Shown here one piece after another: positions 41,128-49,317 of a stretch of DNA of 64,000 nucleotides; position 1 is the stretch's first letter, and each line of letters starts with the position of its first letter. This DNA comes from Acidovorax sp. A79. Its GTDB lineage: Bacteria; Pseudomonadota; Gammaproteobacteria; Burkholderiales; Burkholderiaceae_C. The position numbers were made by a program, and so were the translations under genes. A model generated the notes under the pieces. It saw only the letters and a program-made list of their open reading frames with translations, was not told the origin of the DNA and did no database searches. The stretch lies in assembly GCF_041154505.1 (NCBI RefSeq), contig NZ_AP028672.1, forward strand, positions 2,644,501 through 2,708,500, in the 5' to 3' direction.

Positions 41128-41259
41128 ATGACCACCCCCACGTCCCCTTCCCCGCGCCCTTTGCCGGGCGCGGCGCCACGCCGCCGCCGCCACGGCCTGA
41201 TTCCGCCCACAGCCACGCCATCCGCAGGAATAGGGAAGGCACCGCCATGCAAGCACTGA
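41128..41259 (+). CDS. possible 43-codon leader ORF overlapping the thiolase start
   Basis: ATG at 41128 has a CAGGAG site seven bases upstream. The frame reads MTTPTSPSPRPLPGAAP, four Arg codons in a row, and ends at TGA 41257-41259, 13 bp inside the thiolase gene. The composition is proline- and arginine-rich and no similarity is recognised. It may be a translated leader coupled to the thiolase, or chance. Confidence 0.3.
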   Translation: MTTPTSPSPRPLPGAAPRRRRHGLIPPTATPSAGIGKAPPCKH

Positions 41260-42380
41260 TTTCCGCCTATGCCCGTTCCCCCTTTCACTTCGCGCGCAAG
41301 GGCGCGCTGGCGGGGGTGCGGCCCGACACCCTGGCCGCGCAGGTCGTCACGGGCCTGCTGCAGCGCACCGGCATAGACCCGGCCACGCTCGAGGATGTGA
41401 TCGCCGGCTGCGCCTACCCCGAGGCCGCGCAGGGCAACAACATCGCGCGCATCGTGTCGCTGCTGGCGGGGCTGCCGCACGCGCTGGGCGGCATGACGGT
41501 GAACCGTTTCTGCGGCTCGTCCATGTCGGCCATCCACATCGCCGCCGCGCAGATCGAGGCGGGCCTGGGCGAGGCGTACCTGTGCATCGGCGTGGAGTCG
41601 ATGAGCATGGTGCCGCAGGGCGGCTTCAACTTCTCGGCCCACCCCACGCTGTATGAGCACAGCGACGCCTACATCAGCATGGGCGAGACGGCCGAGAACG
41701 TGGCGCGCCGGTACGCGGTGTCCCGCGCCGACCAGGAGGCGATGGCCGTGTCATCGCACCGCAAGGCCGCCGCCGCGCGCGAGGCCGGCCGGCTGCAGGC
41801 GGAGATCGTGCCCATCGCGCTGGACGCGGGCGAGGTGGTGGCGCAGGACGGCTGCATCCGCCCCGGCACCACGCCCGAGGCGCTGGCCGCGCTGCGCCCC
41901 GCGTTCCGCGAGGACGGCGTGGTGACGGCGGGCACCTCGTCGCCGCTGACCGACGGCGCCGTGGCCGTGCTCGTGGCCACCGAGGCCTACGCCGCCCGGC
42001 ACGGACTGTCACCCCTGGCGCGCATCCGCGCCCTGGCCACGGCGGGCGTGGACCCGGCCTACATGGGCATGGGCCCCGTGCCCGCCACGCGCAAGGCGCT
42101 GGCGCGCGCGGGGCTCTCGGCCAGCGACATGGATGTGGTGGAGATCAACGAAGCCTTCGGCTCGCAGGCGCTGGCCTGCATCCGCGAACTCGGGCTGCGC
42201 GAGGACACGATCAACCTCGACGGCGGCGGCCTGGCCATCGGCCACCCGCTGGGCGCCACGGGCGCGCGCATCACCGGCAAGGCGGCCGCGCTGCTGCAGC
42301 GCGAGAAGGGCCGCTACGCACTGGCCACGCAGTGCATTGGCGGCGGACAGGGGATTGCGACGGTGCTGGAGGCGCTGTAG
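41247..42380 (+). CDS. thiolase (acetyl-CoA acyltransferase)
   Basis: A 377-residue thiolase. It joins or cleaves acyl-CoA units, as in beta-oxidation. Catalytic residues are Cys89 (NRFCGSSM), His333 (GLAIGHPLGATG) and Cys363 (TQCIGGGQG). The IGVESMSMVPQGG segment and NEAFGSQ are normal for the 3-ketoacyl-CoA (FadA-like) branch. No hydratase/dehydrogenase partner is adjacent, so its pathway is unknown. Probably repressed by the divergent TetR protein. Confidence 0.92.
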   Translation: MQALISAYARSPFHFARKGALAGVRPDTLAAQVVTGLLQRTGIDPATLEDVIAGCAYPEAAQGNNIARIVSLLAGLPHALGGMTVNRFCGSSMSAIHIAAAQIEAGLGEAYLCIGVESMSMVPQGGFNFSAHPTLYEHSDAYISMGETAENVARRYAVSRADQEAMAVSSHRKAAAAREAGRLQAEIVPIALDAGEVVAQDGCIRPGTTPEALAALRPAFREDGVVTAGTSSPLTDGAVAVLVATEAYAARHGLSPLARIRALATAGVDPAYMGMGPVPATRKALARAGLSASDMDVVEINEAFGSQALACIRELGLREDTINLDGGGLAIGHPLGATGARITGKAAALLQREKGRYALATQCIGGGQGIATVLEAL

Positions 42381-42461
42381 CCCTCTCCACGCCGGGCCTC
42401 GGCCTGCCCGGGGGCCGGCCCACGAGGCCGCAGCCAGCGTGGGCGGCCGCCACCCTCCATG

Positions 42462-42938
42462 TCAGTGCTGGTGCCCGTGCGCGCCATGCACATGGCGGTG
42501 CGCAATTTCTTCGGCGCTGGCGGCGCGCACATCGGTCACCTTGCAGCTGAACTTCAGGGCCTGGCCCGCCAGCGGGTGGTTGCCGTCCAGGTGCACTTCG
42601 GGGCCCTTGATCTTGACCACGTTGAACACGGCGGGCTGGCCGTCGCTGCCCACGCCCTGCAGCTGGCCGCCGACCTTCACGCCGGGCGGAAACTCGGTCT
42701 TGGGGATGGTGCGCACCAGGCTTTCGTCGCGCGCGCCGAAGGCGTCTTCCACGGCGAGGTCCAGCGTGGTGGCAAAGCCCACGGACTGGCCTTCGAGGGC
42801 GGACTCGACCTTGGGGAAGATGTTTTCGTAGCCGCCGTGCAGGTACGACAGGTTGCCGGCATCCAGCGGCTTGCCCTGGGGCGTGGTGACCTTGTAGGTG
42901 AGGGTGACGGCGGAGTCTTTGGTGATGGGGGTGCTCAT
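42462..42938 (-). CDS. slyD: FKBP-type peptidyl-prolyl isomerase, SlyD-like
   Basis: A 158-residue cytoplasmic proline isomerase and chaperone. The split FKBP domain (DSAVTLTYKVTTPQGKPLDAG, then LSYLHGGYENIFPKVESALEGQSVG) surrounds an inserted flap (residues 70-125) with DGNHPLAGQALKF near its end. The C-terminus is short but histidine-rich (AHRHVHGAHGHQH), consistent with nickel or other metal binding. SlyD takes part in hydrogenase metallation in other species. Single gene. Confidence 0.92.
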   Translation of the reverse strand: MSTPITKDSAVTLTYKVTTPQGKPLDAGNLSYLHGGYENIFPKVESALEGQSVGFATTLDLAVEDAFGARDESLVRTIPKTEFPPGVKVGGQLQGVGSDGQPAVFNVVKIKGPEVHLDGNHPLAGQALKFSCKVTDVRAASAEEIAHRHVHGAHGHQH

Positions 42939-43099
42939 GGCTGGGCTTGCGCTTTCATCTTTGGGTCAGGGGGTGCGGCGTGGCGCCTTGCCCGCCGGCT
43001 GGCGCCCGGGCCGCGCTGCGCGCATCGAAAACCTGGATTGTCCACGAGCGGCCAGGCACCCCGCCCGGCCGCGCCCGCGACCCCACCGGGCGAAGGTGT

Positions 43100-44182
43100 T
43101 CAGGCCTGCGCCGCCGCGGCGTCCTCGCCGGGGCGCTCTTCCTCGGCCTGGCCGGGGTAGCGCGCAAACCGCCGCGCCTCGGTGCCGTGCACCGGGTCCT
43201 GCTCGGCCCAGGGCCAGCCGCCGAACTGGGTGCGGCGGTAGTCGTTCATGGCCTGCATGATCTCGGCCTGCGTGTTCATCACGAAGGGGCCGTACTGCGC
43301 CACGGGTTCGCCAATCGGCCGGCCCTGCAGCACCAGGCATTCCACGGTGGTGGCGCCGGTGTTGGCCAGCAGCCAGTCCTCTTGCGGGCGCACCTGCAGC
43401 GCGGCGTGGCGGTCCACGTCCTGCGGGCCCACGCGCAGGCTGTCGCCCACGAAGAAGTACAGCATGCGCTGCGTGCCTTCGCCCTGGGCGGCAGGCAGGG
43501 TCCACTCGGCCCCCGGCTCCAGGCGCAGCGTCCAGATGGCCACGTCGCCCTCGGGCTGCGAGGCCCAGGATTCCGGGGGCGGCGGCAGGGGCGCGGGCGC
43601 GCCGGGCAGGGCACCCGCCACCACCGTCACCGTGGTGGCGCGGCCGGCGGCGTCGTGGTGCACCAGGCGCGGGATGCGCTCGTTCCACAGCATGGTGAAG
43701 TGCGGCTCCACCATCTTGTTGCGCGCCGGCAGGTTCAGCCAGATCTGGAACAGCTCCAGCGGGTTGGGCTCGGTGGCATTGAGCAGCGGGAACATCTCGG
43801 AATGCACGATGCCCTTGCCGGCCGTGACCCACTGCACGTCGCCGCCGCCAAACCGCGCGGCCGCGCCCAGCGAGTCGGAATGGTCGATCAGGCCCTTGCG
43901 CACCAGCGTCACGGTCTCGAAGCCCCGGTGCGGGTGGCCCGGAAAGCCGGGCACGGTGTCGCCGTGGTACATGCTCCAGCCGTCCTTGCGGCTGAAGTCG
44001 CTGCCGATCTGGCGGTCTTCGATGGGCACGGCCGGGCCGAACGCGGCGTTGCCCGCGGGGTATGCATCGTCGTGGTGGGCGCAGAAAAGAAACGGGTCGA
44101 GCGTGGGCCACTGCGGTCCCAGCAACTGGGCGCGCACGATGGGCACCAGGGCGGTGGTTGCAGCAGGTGTGGACGACGACAT
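43100..44182 (-). CDS. pirin-family cupin protein
   Basis: A 360-residue bicupin. The first cupin has GHPHRGFETVTLVRKGLIDHSDS with metal-type His residues at about 88-90 and GGGDVQWVTAGKGIVHSEMF; the second includes WTLRLEPGAEWTLPA. Length is longer than most pirins (about 300) because of loops and the C-terminal tail. The start at 44182 has AGGAG upstream. Pirins may act as quercetinase-like dioxygenases or redox regulators; which applies is unknown. Confidence 0.9.
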   Translation of the reverse strand: MSSSTPAATTALVPIVRAQLLGPQWPTLDPFLFCAHHDDAYPAGNAAFGPAVPIEDRQIGSDFSRKDGWSMYHGDTVPGFPGHPHRGFETVTLVRKGLIDHSDSLGAAARFGGGDVQWVTAGKGIVHSEMFPLLNATEPNPLELFQIWLNLPARNKMVEPHFTMLWNERIPRLVHHDAAGRATTVTVVAGALPGAPAPLPPPPESWASQPEGDVAIWTLRLEPGAEWTLPAAQGEGTQRMLYFFVGDSLRVGPQDVDRHAALQVRPQEDWLLANTGATTVECLVLQGRPIGEPVAQYGPFVMNTQAEIMQAMNDYRRTQFGGWPWAEQDPVHGTEARRFARYPGQAEEERPGEDAAAAQA

Positions 44183-44354
44183 ACGAAGGCTCCTCGTGTT
44201 GTGCACCACCACGATCGGGCGGCATGCCAGTGGAATATGGCGCCAATGGTGCCTGAGCAGAAGTGCGCCCGGTGGAACAGTGCGGTGCGCCAGGCAGGAC
44301 AGTGGGGGCGATCCCGGCGGGCCCACCTTGCTCGCAATTTGAAAGAAATGGGCG

Positions 44355-44398
44355 CCAGCGCCTATGGATATTGCGCCAACAGCTATCTATTCAATAGC
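44355..44398. repeat. two-hairpin dispersed element, copy 7
   Basis: GGCGCCAGCGCCTATGGAT, ATTGCGCC, then GCTAT (44382-44386) and ATAGC (44394-44398). It lies just past the MFS stop (44416) on the minus strand, upstream of the pirin gene, and is followed on the plus strand by a T-rich run (TTCGTTTTTT). Confidence 0.7.
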
Positions 44399-44415
44399 AG
44401 TTCGTTTTTTATCCC

Positions 44416-45855
44416 CTAGTGAGCCGCCACCTGCGCGCCCACGGCCGGGGGCCGCGCGGGCCGCAGCACCAGGCCACCCAGCAGCGCCGCCGCCAGCGAG
44501 CCCGCGGCCGCCACCCAGAACGCCAGCTGGTAGCCGCCGTTCAGGGCCATCGGGGCCGATGCCCCTGCTTCGCGCAGCGCGCCGGTGCGCGCATCGGCCA
44601 GGCTGGCCAGCACCGCCAGGCCCAGCGCGCCGCCCATCATGAACGCGGTGTTGACCACACCCGAGGCCAGGCCCGAATCCTCGGGCTTCACGTCGCCCAT
44701 GGCGGCCAGCAGCAGCGGATTGAGCGCGATGCCCGCCCCCACGCCCAGCAGCAGCATGCCGGGCAGCACATGCGGCACGAAGCGGCCGTCCACGGGTGCC
44801 AGCGCGAACAGCACCAGGCCCACGGCGGCCAGCAGCAGGCCCCAGCCCAGCGTGCCGCGGATGCCGTAGCGCATCACCACCCAGGCCGACAGCCCCAGCG
44901 AACAGCCCGCCATGATGAGATTGGACGGCAGGAAGGCCAGGCCCACCTGCATGGCGTCGTAGCCCAGCACCAGCTGCATGTACAGCGCCGACAAGAAGAA
45001 CCACGCGAACATCCCGGCGGCCCACAGCACGCCCACCACGTTGGAGATGGCCAGGTTGCGCTGGCGCAGCAAGGGCAGCGGCACCAGGGGCGCGGCCACG
45101 TGCGATTCGATGTACAGGAACAACGCCAGCAGCGCGGCCGAGGTGCCCAGCAGCCCCACCGACTGCAGCGAGGCCCAGCCCGCCTCGTTGCCGTTGACGA
45201 TGGCATACACCGCCAGCATCAGCGACGCGGTGATGGTGACGGCGCCCGCCACGTCCAGCCGCTGGCCGTGGGCATGCCCCTTGCCGCCCGGCAGCAGCAC
45301 CAGGCAGGCCGCGTAGATGGCCGCGCCCACGGGGATGTTGACCAGAAAGATCCAGTGCCAGCTCAACGCACTGGTGAGCACGCCGCCCAGCAGCACGCCA
45401 ATGCTGCCGCCTCCGGCGCAGACAAAACCATAGACCCCCATGGCCCGCGCGCGCTCGCCGGGCTGGGTGAACAGGTTCATGATGAGCGACAGCGCCACGG
45501 CCGACACCACGGCCCCGCCCACGCCCTGCACCGCGCGCGCCGCCACCAGCAGCCCCTGCGTATGGGCCAGCCCGCAGGCCAGCGACGCGAGGGTGAACAG
45601 CGTGATGCCCGCCAGGAACAGCCGCCGGTGGCCATACAAGTCCCCGAGCCGCCCGCCCAGCAGCAGGCAGCCGCCAAAGGTGAGCATGTAGGCGTTGACC
45701 ACCCACACCAGGGACGTTTCGGTGAAGCCCAGGTCGGCCTTGATGCTGGGCAGCGCGACGTTCACGATGGTGGTGTCGAGCACGATCATGAGCTCGCCCA
45801 GGCACAGCAGGATGAGGGCGGGCCAGCGTGCGCGGCCTTCGATGCGGAGGGTCAT
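44416..45855 (-). CDS. MFS drug-resistance transporter, DHA2 (14-helix) family
   Basis: A 479-residue inner-membrane exporter with about fourteen hydrophobic helices. Motif D1 LDTTIVNVALP (about 26-36), motif A GGRLGDLYGHRR (about 67-78) and motif C GSIGVLLGGVLTSALSWHWIFLVNIPVG (about 149-176) define the EmrB/QacA family. It is predicted to expel toxic compounds by proton antiport. No adaptor (EmrA) or regulator is adjacent. Confidence 0.93.
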   Translation of the reverse strand: MTLRIEGRARWPALILLCLGELMIVLDTTIVNVALPSIKADLGFTETSLVWVVNAYMLTFGGCLLLGGRLGDLYGHRRLFLAGITLFTLASLACGLAHTQGLLVAARAVQGVGGAVVSAVALSLIMNLFTQPGERARAMGVYGFVCAGGGSIGVLLGGVLTSALSWHWIFLVNIPVGAAIYAACLVLLPGGKGHAHGQRLDVAGAVTITASLMLAVYAIVNGNEAGWASLQSVGLLGTSAALLALFLYIESHVAAPLVPLPLLRQRNLAISNVVGVLWAAGMFAWFFLSALYMQLVLGYDAMQVGLAFLPSNLIMAGCSLGLSAWVVMRYGIRGTLGWGLLLAAVGLVLFALAPVDGRFVPHVLPGMLLLGVGAGIALNPLLLAAMGDVKPEDSGLASGVVNTAFMMGGALGLAVLASLADARTGALREAGASAPMALNGGYQLAFWVAAAGSLAAALLGGLVLRPARPPAVGAQVAAH

Positions 45856-45895
45856 GGAGCGGCGGGAGTGAAAAAAAGGATTCGCAGTGCGGCGC

Positions 45896-45935
45896 GCGCC
45901 CCTCCAGGGGGGCGCACCGCGGCGGCTCAGGGGGT
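45896..45935. repeat. G-run dispersed repeat, copy D
   Basis: GCGCCCC (45896-45902) and GGGGCGC (45909-45915) form a hairpin followed by GGCTCAGGGGGTTC, the shared end of copies A and B. It sits between the DUF1579 gene stop and the MFS start, overlapping the last codons of the DUF1579 gene. Confidence 0.55.
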
Positions 45936-46412
45936 TCTCGTGTATTTTGCTTGCATGATCTGGTTCCAGCTGCCGTCCGGCTGCTGGCTGAACGACGTCA
46001 GCGTGCGCTCGTTGGCGCTCACCAGCGTGATCACGTCACGGTAGCGGGCGGTCTTGCCGTCGCCCTTGAAGCTGGGGCCTTCGGTCTCCAGCGTGAGCAC
46101 CTTCTGGTCGGCATCGAGCGTGCCGCGATAGACCCACATGTGGGTCATCATCGAGCCCACCCAGGTGCCCAGGAACACGTTCTTCTCGGGGTCGTAGCCC
46201 AGCGTCATCTGCATGCGCGCCTCGCCGCCACCGGGCATGGTGCCGGTGCCTTCGAGGATCACCCACAGGTCGCCCAGGGCGCGGCCATGTTCGGCGCCCA
46301 CGGACTGCTGCGCCGGTTCGCCCGGCGGCGGGTCGCAGTCGGAGGTGCTGGTCCAGTGGCCCAGCAATTGCTGCAGCCAGCGGTGCATGGCATGGGGTTC
46401 GGGATTCATCAT
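45927..46412 (-). CDS. DUF1579 family protein
   Basis: A 161-residue protein of the DUF1579 group: HRWLQQLLGHWTSTSDCDPPPGE, then LGDLWVILEGTGTMPGGGEARMQMTLGYDPEKNVFLGTWVGSMMTHMWVYRGTLD, a lipocalin-like barrel. AAGGAG precedes ATG 46412 (MMNPEPHAMHRW). It is the last gene of a likely operon with GFA- and VOC-family genes. Function unknown; the set resembles small stress or resistance clusters. Confidence 0.85.
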   Translation of the reverse strand: MMNPEPHAMHRWLQQLLGHWTSTSDCDPPPGEPAQQSVGAEHGRALGDLWVILEGTGTMPGGGEARMQMTLGYDPEKNVFLGTWVGSMMTHMWVYRGTLDADQKVLTLETEGPSFKGDGKTARYRDVITLVSANERTLTSFSQQPDGSWNQIMQAKYTRTP

Positions 46413-46459
46413 GGAAGTCTCCTTGCAGGGGAATGTGAGGGGGTGTGAGGGTTGGGGGG

Positions 46460-46822
46460 TCAAGCCGCCCGGCCGTCGTAGTGGTGGACGGGCACGCTGC
46501 CCAGGTCGAGGCCCTCCACGAAGCGCAGATTGACCGCCGCCACGGGCTGGCCCTTGGGGTCCACGCCTTCGCCAAAAGGATGGATGCCGCAGGCCGGGCA
46601 GAAACGGTGCCGGATCACGTGCCTGTGGAAGGTGTAGGTGGCCGCGTCGGCCTCGGGCGTGGTCAGCCGCAGCGCGCCGCGCGGCACGAACCACAGCAGC
46701 GATCCGCGCCGGTGGCACATGCTGCAATTGCAGGCCAGGCCGCTGTCGACGGTGCCTTCCACTTCAAAGGCGACCTTGCCGCAGTGGCAGCTTCCCTGGT
46801 ACTTCATGGCCGCCGCGCTCAT
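46460..46822 (-). CDS. GFA-family (CENP-V type) zinc protein
   Basis: A 120-residue protein of the glutathione-dependent-formaldehyde-activating family. Zinc-binding cysteines are visible at 12 and 14 (SCHCG), 31, 33 and 36 (CNCSMC) and 75 and 78 (FCPAC). The start at 46822 overlaps the stop of the VOC gene as ATGA; a later ATG at 46807 would also leave the domain whole. The formaldehyde activity is proven for few members, so it should not be read as an enzyme of the vanillate pathway. Confidence 0.85.
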   Translation of the reverse strand: MSAAAMKYQGSCHCGKVAFEVEGTVDSGLACNCSMCHRRGSLLWFVPRGALRLTTPEADAATYTFHRHVIRHRFCPACGIHPFGEGVDPKGQPVAAVNLRFVEGLDLGSVPVHHYDGRAA

Positions 46823-47247
46823 TCCGGCGCCACCACCATCCACGACACGCCAAAGCGGTCGGCCACCATGCCGAAGGCTTTCGAGAAGAAGGTCTTGGCC
46901 AGCGGCATCTGCACCTGCCCGCCCTCGGCCAGCGCGTCGAAGTAGCGCTTGGCCTCCGCCTCGTTCGCGGGGCTCAGCGCCAGCGAGATGCCCTGGAAGT
47001 TCAGCTGGCCCGAACCCATGCCGTCCGACGCCATGAGCTGGGTCTCGCCCACGTTGAAGGCGGCGTGCATGACCATCTCGGGCGTGGGGCCGGGGCCGGC
47101 GCCCTCGGCGCAGCCCTGGCCGGCGGCGGGCTCGGGGTTGTCCTTGTAGCGCATGAGCATGGTGACCTGCGCGCCCAGGGCGCGGCGGTAGAAATCCAGG
47201 GCCTCTTCGCAGCGGCCTTCAAACATCAGATACGGCTCGACTTTCAT
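46819..47247 (-). CDS. VOC-family (PhnB-like) protein
   Basis: A 142-residue protein of the PhnB/VOC group: MKVEPYLMFEGRCEEALDFYRRALGAQVTMLMRYKDNPEP, HAAFNVGETQLMASDG, and GKTFFSKAFGMVADRFGVSWMVV near the C-terminus. An AAGGAG site lies before the ATG. First gene of the VOC-GFA-DUF1579 group, divergent from a TetR gene with shared operators. Substrate unknown. Confidence 0.88.
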   Translation of the reverse strand: MKVEPYLMFEGRCEEALDFYRRALGAQVTMLMRYKDNPEPAAGQGCAEGAGPGPTPEMVMHAAFNVGETQLMASDGMGSGQLNFQGISLALSPANEAEAKRYFDALAEGGQVQMPLAKTFFSKAFGMVADRFGVSWMVVAPE

Positions 47248-47295
47248 GGGGGTCTCCTTGGGAAGGTCTCGGAACATGGATTTCGGCGCACAATT

Positions 47296-47341
47296 GTGAA
47301 CACCGTCCACAAACAATACCAAAGATAATGGACAGTGTCCA
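47296..47341. promoter_or_regulatory. paired operators between VOC and TetR genes
   Basis: GTGAACACCGTCCAC (47296-47310) and TGGACAGTGTCCA (47329-47341) are both palindromes built on GTGGAC/GTCCAC half-sites. The second covers the ATG at 47328. Both starts are near, so the TetR protein probably represses itself and the VOC operon. Confidence 0.6.
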
Positions 47342-48002
47342 CATCTCACCGCCCATGACCGTAACCACTCGCAACACCCCCGCCGCACGCAGCACCTACC
47401 GCCATGGCGACCTGCGCCGCGCCCTGCTGGACGCGGGCATCGAGCTGGCGCGCCAGGGCGGCCCCGACGCCGTGGTGCTGCGCGAGGCCACGCGCCGCGC
47501 GGGGGTCGCGCCCAATGCGGCCTACCGCCATTTCGCCAACCGCGACGACCTGCTGGACGCGGTGCGTGCCGCCGCCGTGGCGGCCGTGGCCCAGGCCATG
47601 GAGGCCGAACTGGCCCAGGTGCCCGCCACGGGCACGGCCACCGAGCAGGCCCACGCCAAGGTGCGCGCCGTGGGCGCGGGCTACCTGCGCTTCGCGCATG
47701 CCGAGACAGGCCTGTTCCGCACCGCCTTCGGCGGGCGCTTCACCGTGCAGCACGACCCCGACCCGGCCATGGGCGGCGCCACGGGGCTCAACCCGTTCCA
47801 GCACCTGAGCGCGGCACTCGATGACCTGGTGACGGCAGGCGCCCTGCCGCCCGAGCGCCGCCCGGGCGCCGAATACCTGGCCTGGTCCACCGTGCACGGC
47901 ATGGCGCTGCTCTCCATCGACGGGCCGCTGCGCGGCACGCCGCAGCAGATGCTGGACCTGCTGGGCCTGCGCCTGCTGGACATGGTGCGGCGCGGCCTCT
48001 AG
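47328..48002 (+). CDS. TetR-family regulator
   Basis: A 224-residue regulator with helix-turn-helix at about residues 24-70 (YRHGDLRRALLDAGIELARQGGPDAVVLREATRRAGVAPNAAYRHFANRDDLLDAV) and a WHG-type C-terminal domain (LAWSTVHGMALLSIDGPL). ATG 47328 lies inside an operator palindrome; ATG 47355 (MTVTTRNTP) would keep the whole domain and may be the real start. Probably controls the divergent VOC-GFA-DUF1579 genes. Confidence 0.87.
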   Translation: MDSVHISPPMTVTTRNTPAARSTYRHGDLRRALLDAGIELARQGGPDAVVLREATRRAGVAPNAAYRHFANRDDLLDAVRAAAVAAVAQAMEAELAQVPATGTATEQAHAKVRAVGAGYLRFAHAETGLFRTAFGGRFTVQHDPDPAMGGATGLNPFQHLSAALDDLVTAGALPPERRPGAEYLAWSTVHGMALLSIDGPLRGTPQQMLDLLGLRLLDMVRRGL

Positions 48003-48056
48003 GCGCCCGTTCCCGGCGCGCGCAGCGCCGCATGTCCGAAGCCATTCCACGCGCTG

Positions 48057-48097
48057 GCGCTTGAAGAACAAGCGCTTTAAGCTATATATTTGATAGC
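48057..48097. repeat. two-hairpin dispersed element, copy 8
   Basis: GCGCTT (48057-48062), loop GAAGAAC, AAGCGC (48070-48075); then GCTATATATTTGATAGC (48081-48097). It lies between the convergent TetR and WYL genes and matches copy 10 in order of parts. Confidence 0.75.
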
Positions 48098-48115
48098 AAA
48101 TTCACATTCTGCTGC

Positions 48116-49147
48116 TCAGCCACCGTCCAGCCCGTACATCCGCGCCGTGGCCCGCACCCGGGCCACCAGCGCGCGGCGCAGGGCGGCGGGCCGCAACACC
48201 TCCACCTGCGGCGACAGGCGCAGGAGCTGGCCGCAGGCGTGCTCCACCGACTCGATGGGAATGGTCACCGCCACGCGCCCGTCCGCCCGGCGCGGGGGGG
48301 TGGCCGTGGGCGCGGCCGCCACGGCCCGGGCCACCGCGCTGCTGAGCGCGCGCAGCCCCTTGAGCCCGGCGGGCGTGGCCAGCAGCGCCGCCTCGCCGGT
48401 GTAGAGCCCGGCTTCAAAGCGCCGGATCGAGCGCGCCCAGTAGCCCGGCAGGTCGAACCGCGCGGGGCGGCGCACCGGCGTGGCGAGCGCCTGCGCCGCC
48501 AGGATGTTCGAGACGCGGTAGGTGCGTGGCCCGCTGTCGCCACCATCGCCACCATCACCGCCGCCCGTGCCCGTGGCCTTGTCCGCCGGCAGCGCCACCA
48601 GGTACCAGGCACCCGCCTTGAGCACCAGGCCCAGCGGGCTCACGGTGCGCTCCACGGTGTCGGACCAGCTTTCATAGCGCATCGCGATCTGGTGCCCGCT
48701 CCACACGGCGGCGGCCACCGTGGACAGGTGCGGCGTGGGGTCGCTCTCGCGGTACCAGTCCACCGGGTCCAGGTGCAGGCGGGCGCTCACGCGCTGCGCG
48801 TCCTCGCGCCATGCGGCGGGCAGGGCGGCCAGCAGCTTCAGGCGTGCGCCCTGCACGTCGCTGCCCAGGCCCAGGTCCTGCGCGGGGCCGGGCAGGCCGC
48901 TGAGGAACACGGCCTGCGCCTCCGACGGCGTGAGGCCCGTGAGCGTGGTCTTCCAGCCCGGCAGCAGCGCAAACCCGCCATGGCGCCCGCGCTCGGCATA
49001 GATGGGCACGCCCGCGGCGCTGAGCTGGTCCACGTCGCGGTACAGCGTGCGCACCGACACCTCCAGCGCCCCGGCCAGCGCCGGCGCGCTCATGCGGCCC
49101 TGGGTTTCGAGCAGCATCTGGAGCGAGAGCAGGCGGCTGGCGCGCAT
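48116..49147 (-). CDS. WYL-domain (YafY-type) transcription regulator
   Basis: A 343-residue regulator. An HTH_11 winged helix is at residues 1-57 (MRASRLLSLQMLLETQGRMSAPALAGALEVSVRTLYRDVDQLSAAGVPIYAERGRHGGFALLPGW). The WYL domain is at about 140-230, and its WYL core reads GAWYLVALPAD. A run of Gly-Gly-Asp repeats (GTGGGDGGDGGDSG) interrupts it at about 200-213. The start at 49147 begins exactly at the domain. It is divergent from the NIPSNAP gene and probably controls it. Confidence 0.88.
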   Translation of the reverse strand: MRASRLLSLQMLLETQGRMSAPALAGALEVSVRTLYRDVDQLSAAGVPIYAERGRHGGFALLPGWKTTLTGLTPSEAQAVFLSGLPGPAQDLGLGSDVQGARLKLLAALPAAWREDAQRVSARLHLDPVDWYRESDPTPHLSTVAAAVWSGHQIAMRYESWSDTVERTVSPLGLVLKAGAWYLVALPADKATGTGGGDGGDGGDSGPRTYRVSNILAAQALATPVRRPARFDLPGYWARSIRRFEAGLYTGEAALLATPAGLKGLRALSSAVARAVAAAPTATPPRRADGRVAVTIPIESVEHACGQLLRLSPQVEVLRPAALRRALVARVRATARMYGLDGG

Positions 49148-49317
49148 GGCGGGAAGGAAGTGGTCCGGTAGGGTGCGGCGCGGGCCCGGGGCCCCTGGCC
49201 AGAAAAAAAGAAGGCAGCTGCGGCGAAGATACCTGAAATACCTGCCATGCGGTGTCATGTATGGGGGCGCAGACTGCGGGCATGACTTTCATCGACCCCC
49301 ACCCTGCAGGAGCCCGC

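Noticed and set aside
46460..46822. GFA protein as the formaldehyde-detoxifying partner of VanAB
   Set aside because: It is 22 kb away in a different operon with its own TetR, and most GFA proteins lack shown formaldehyde activity.
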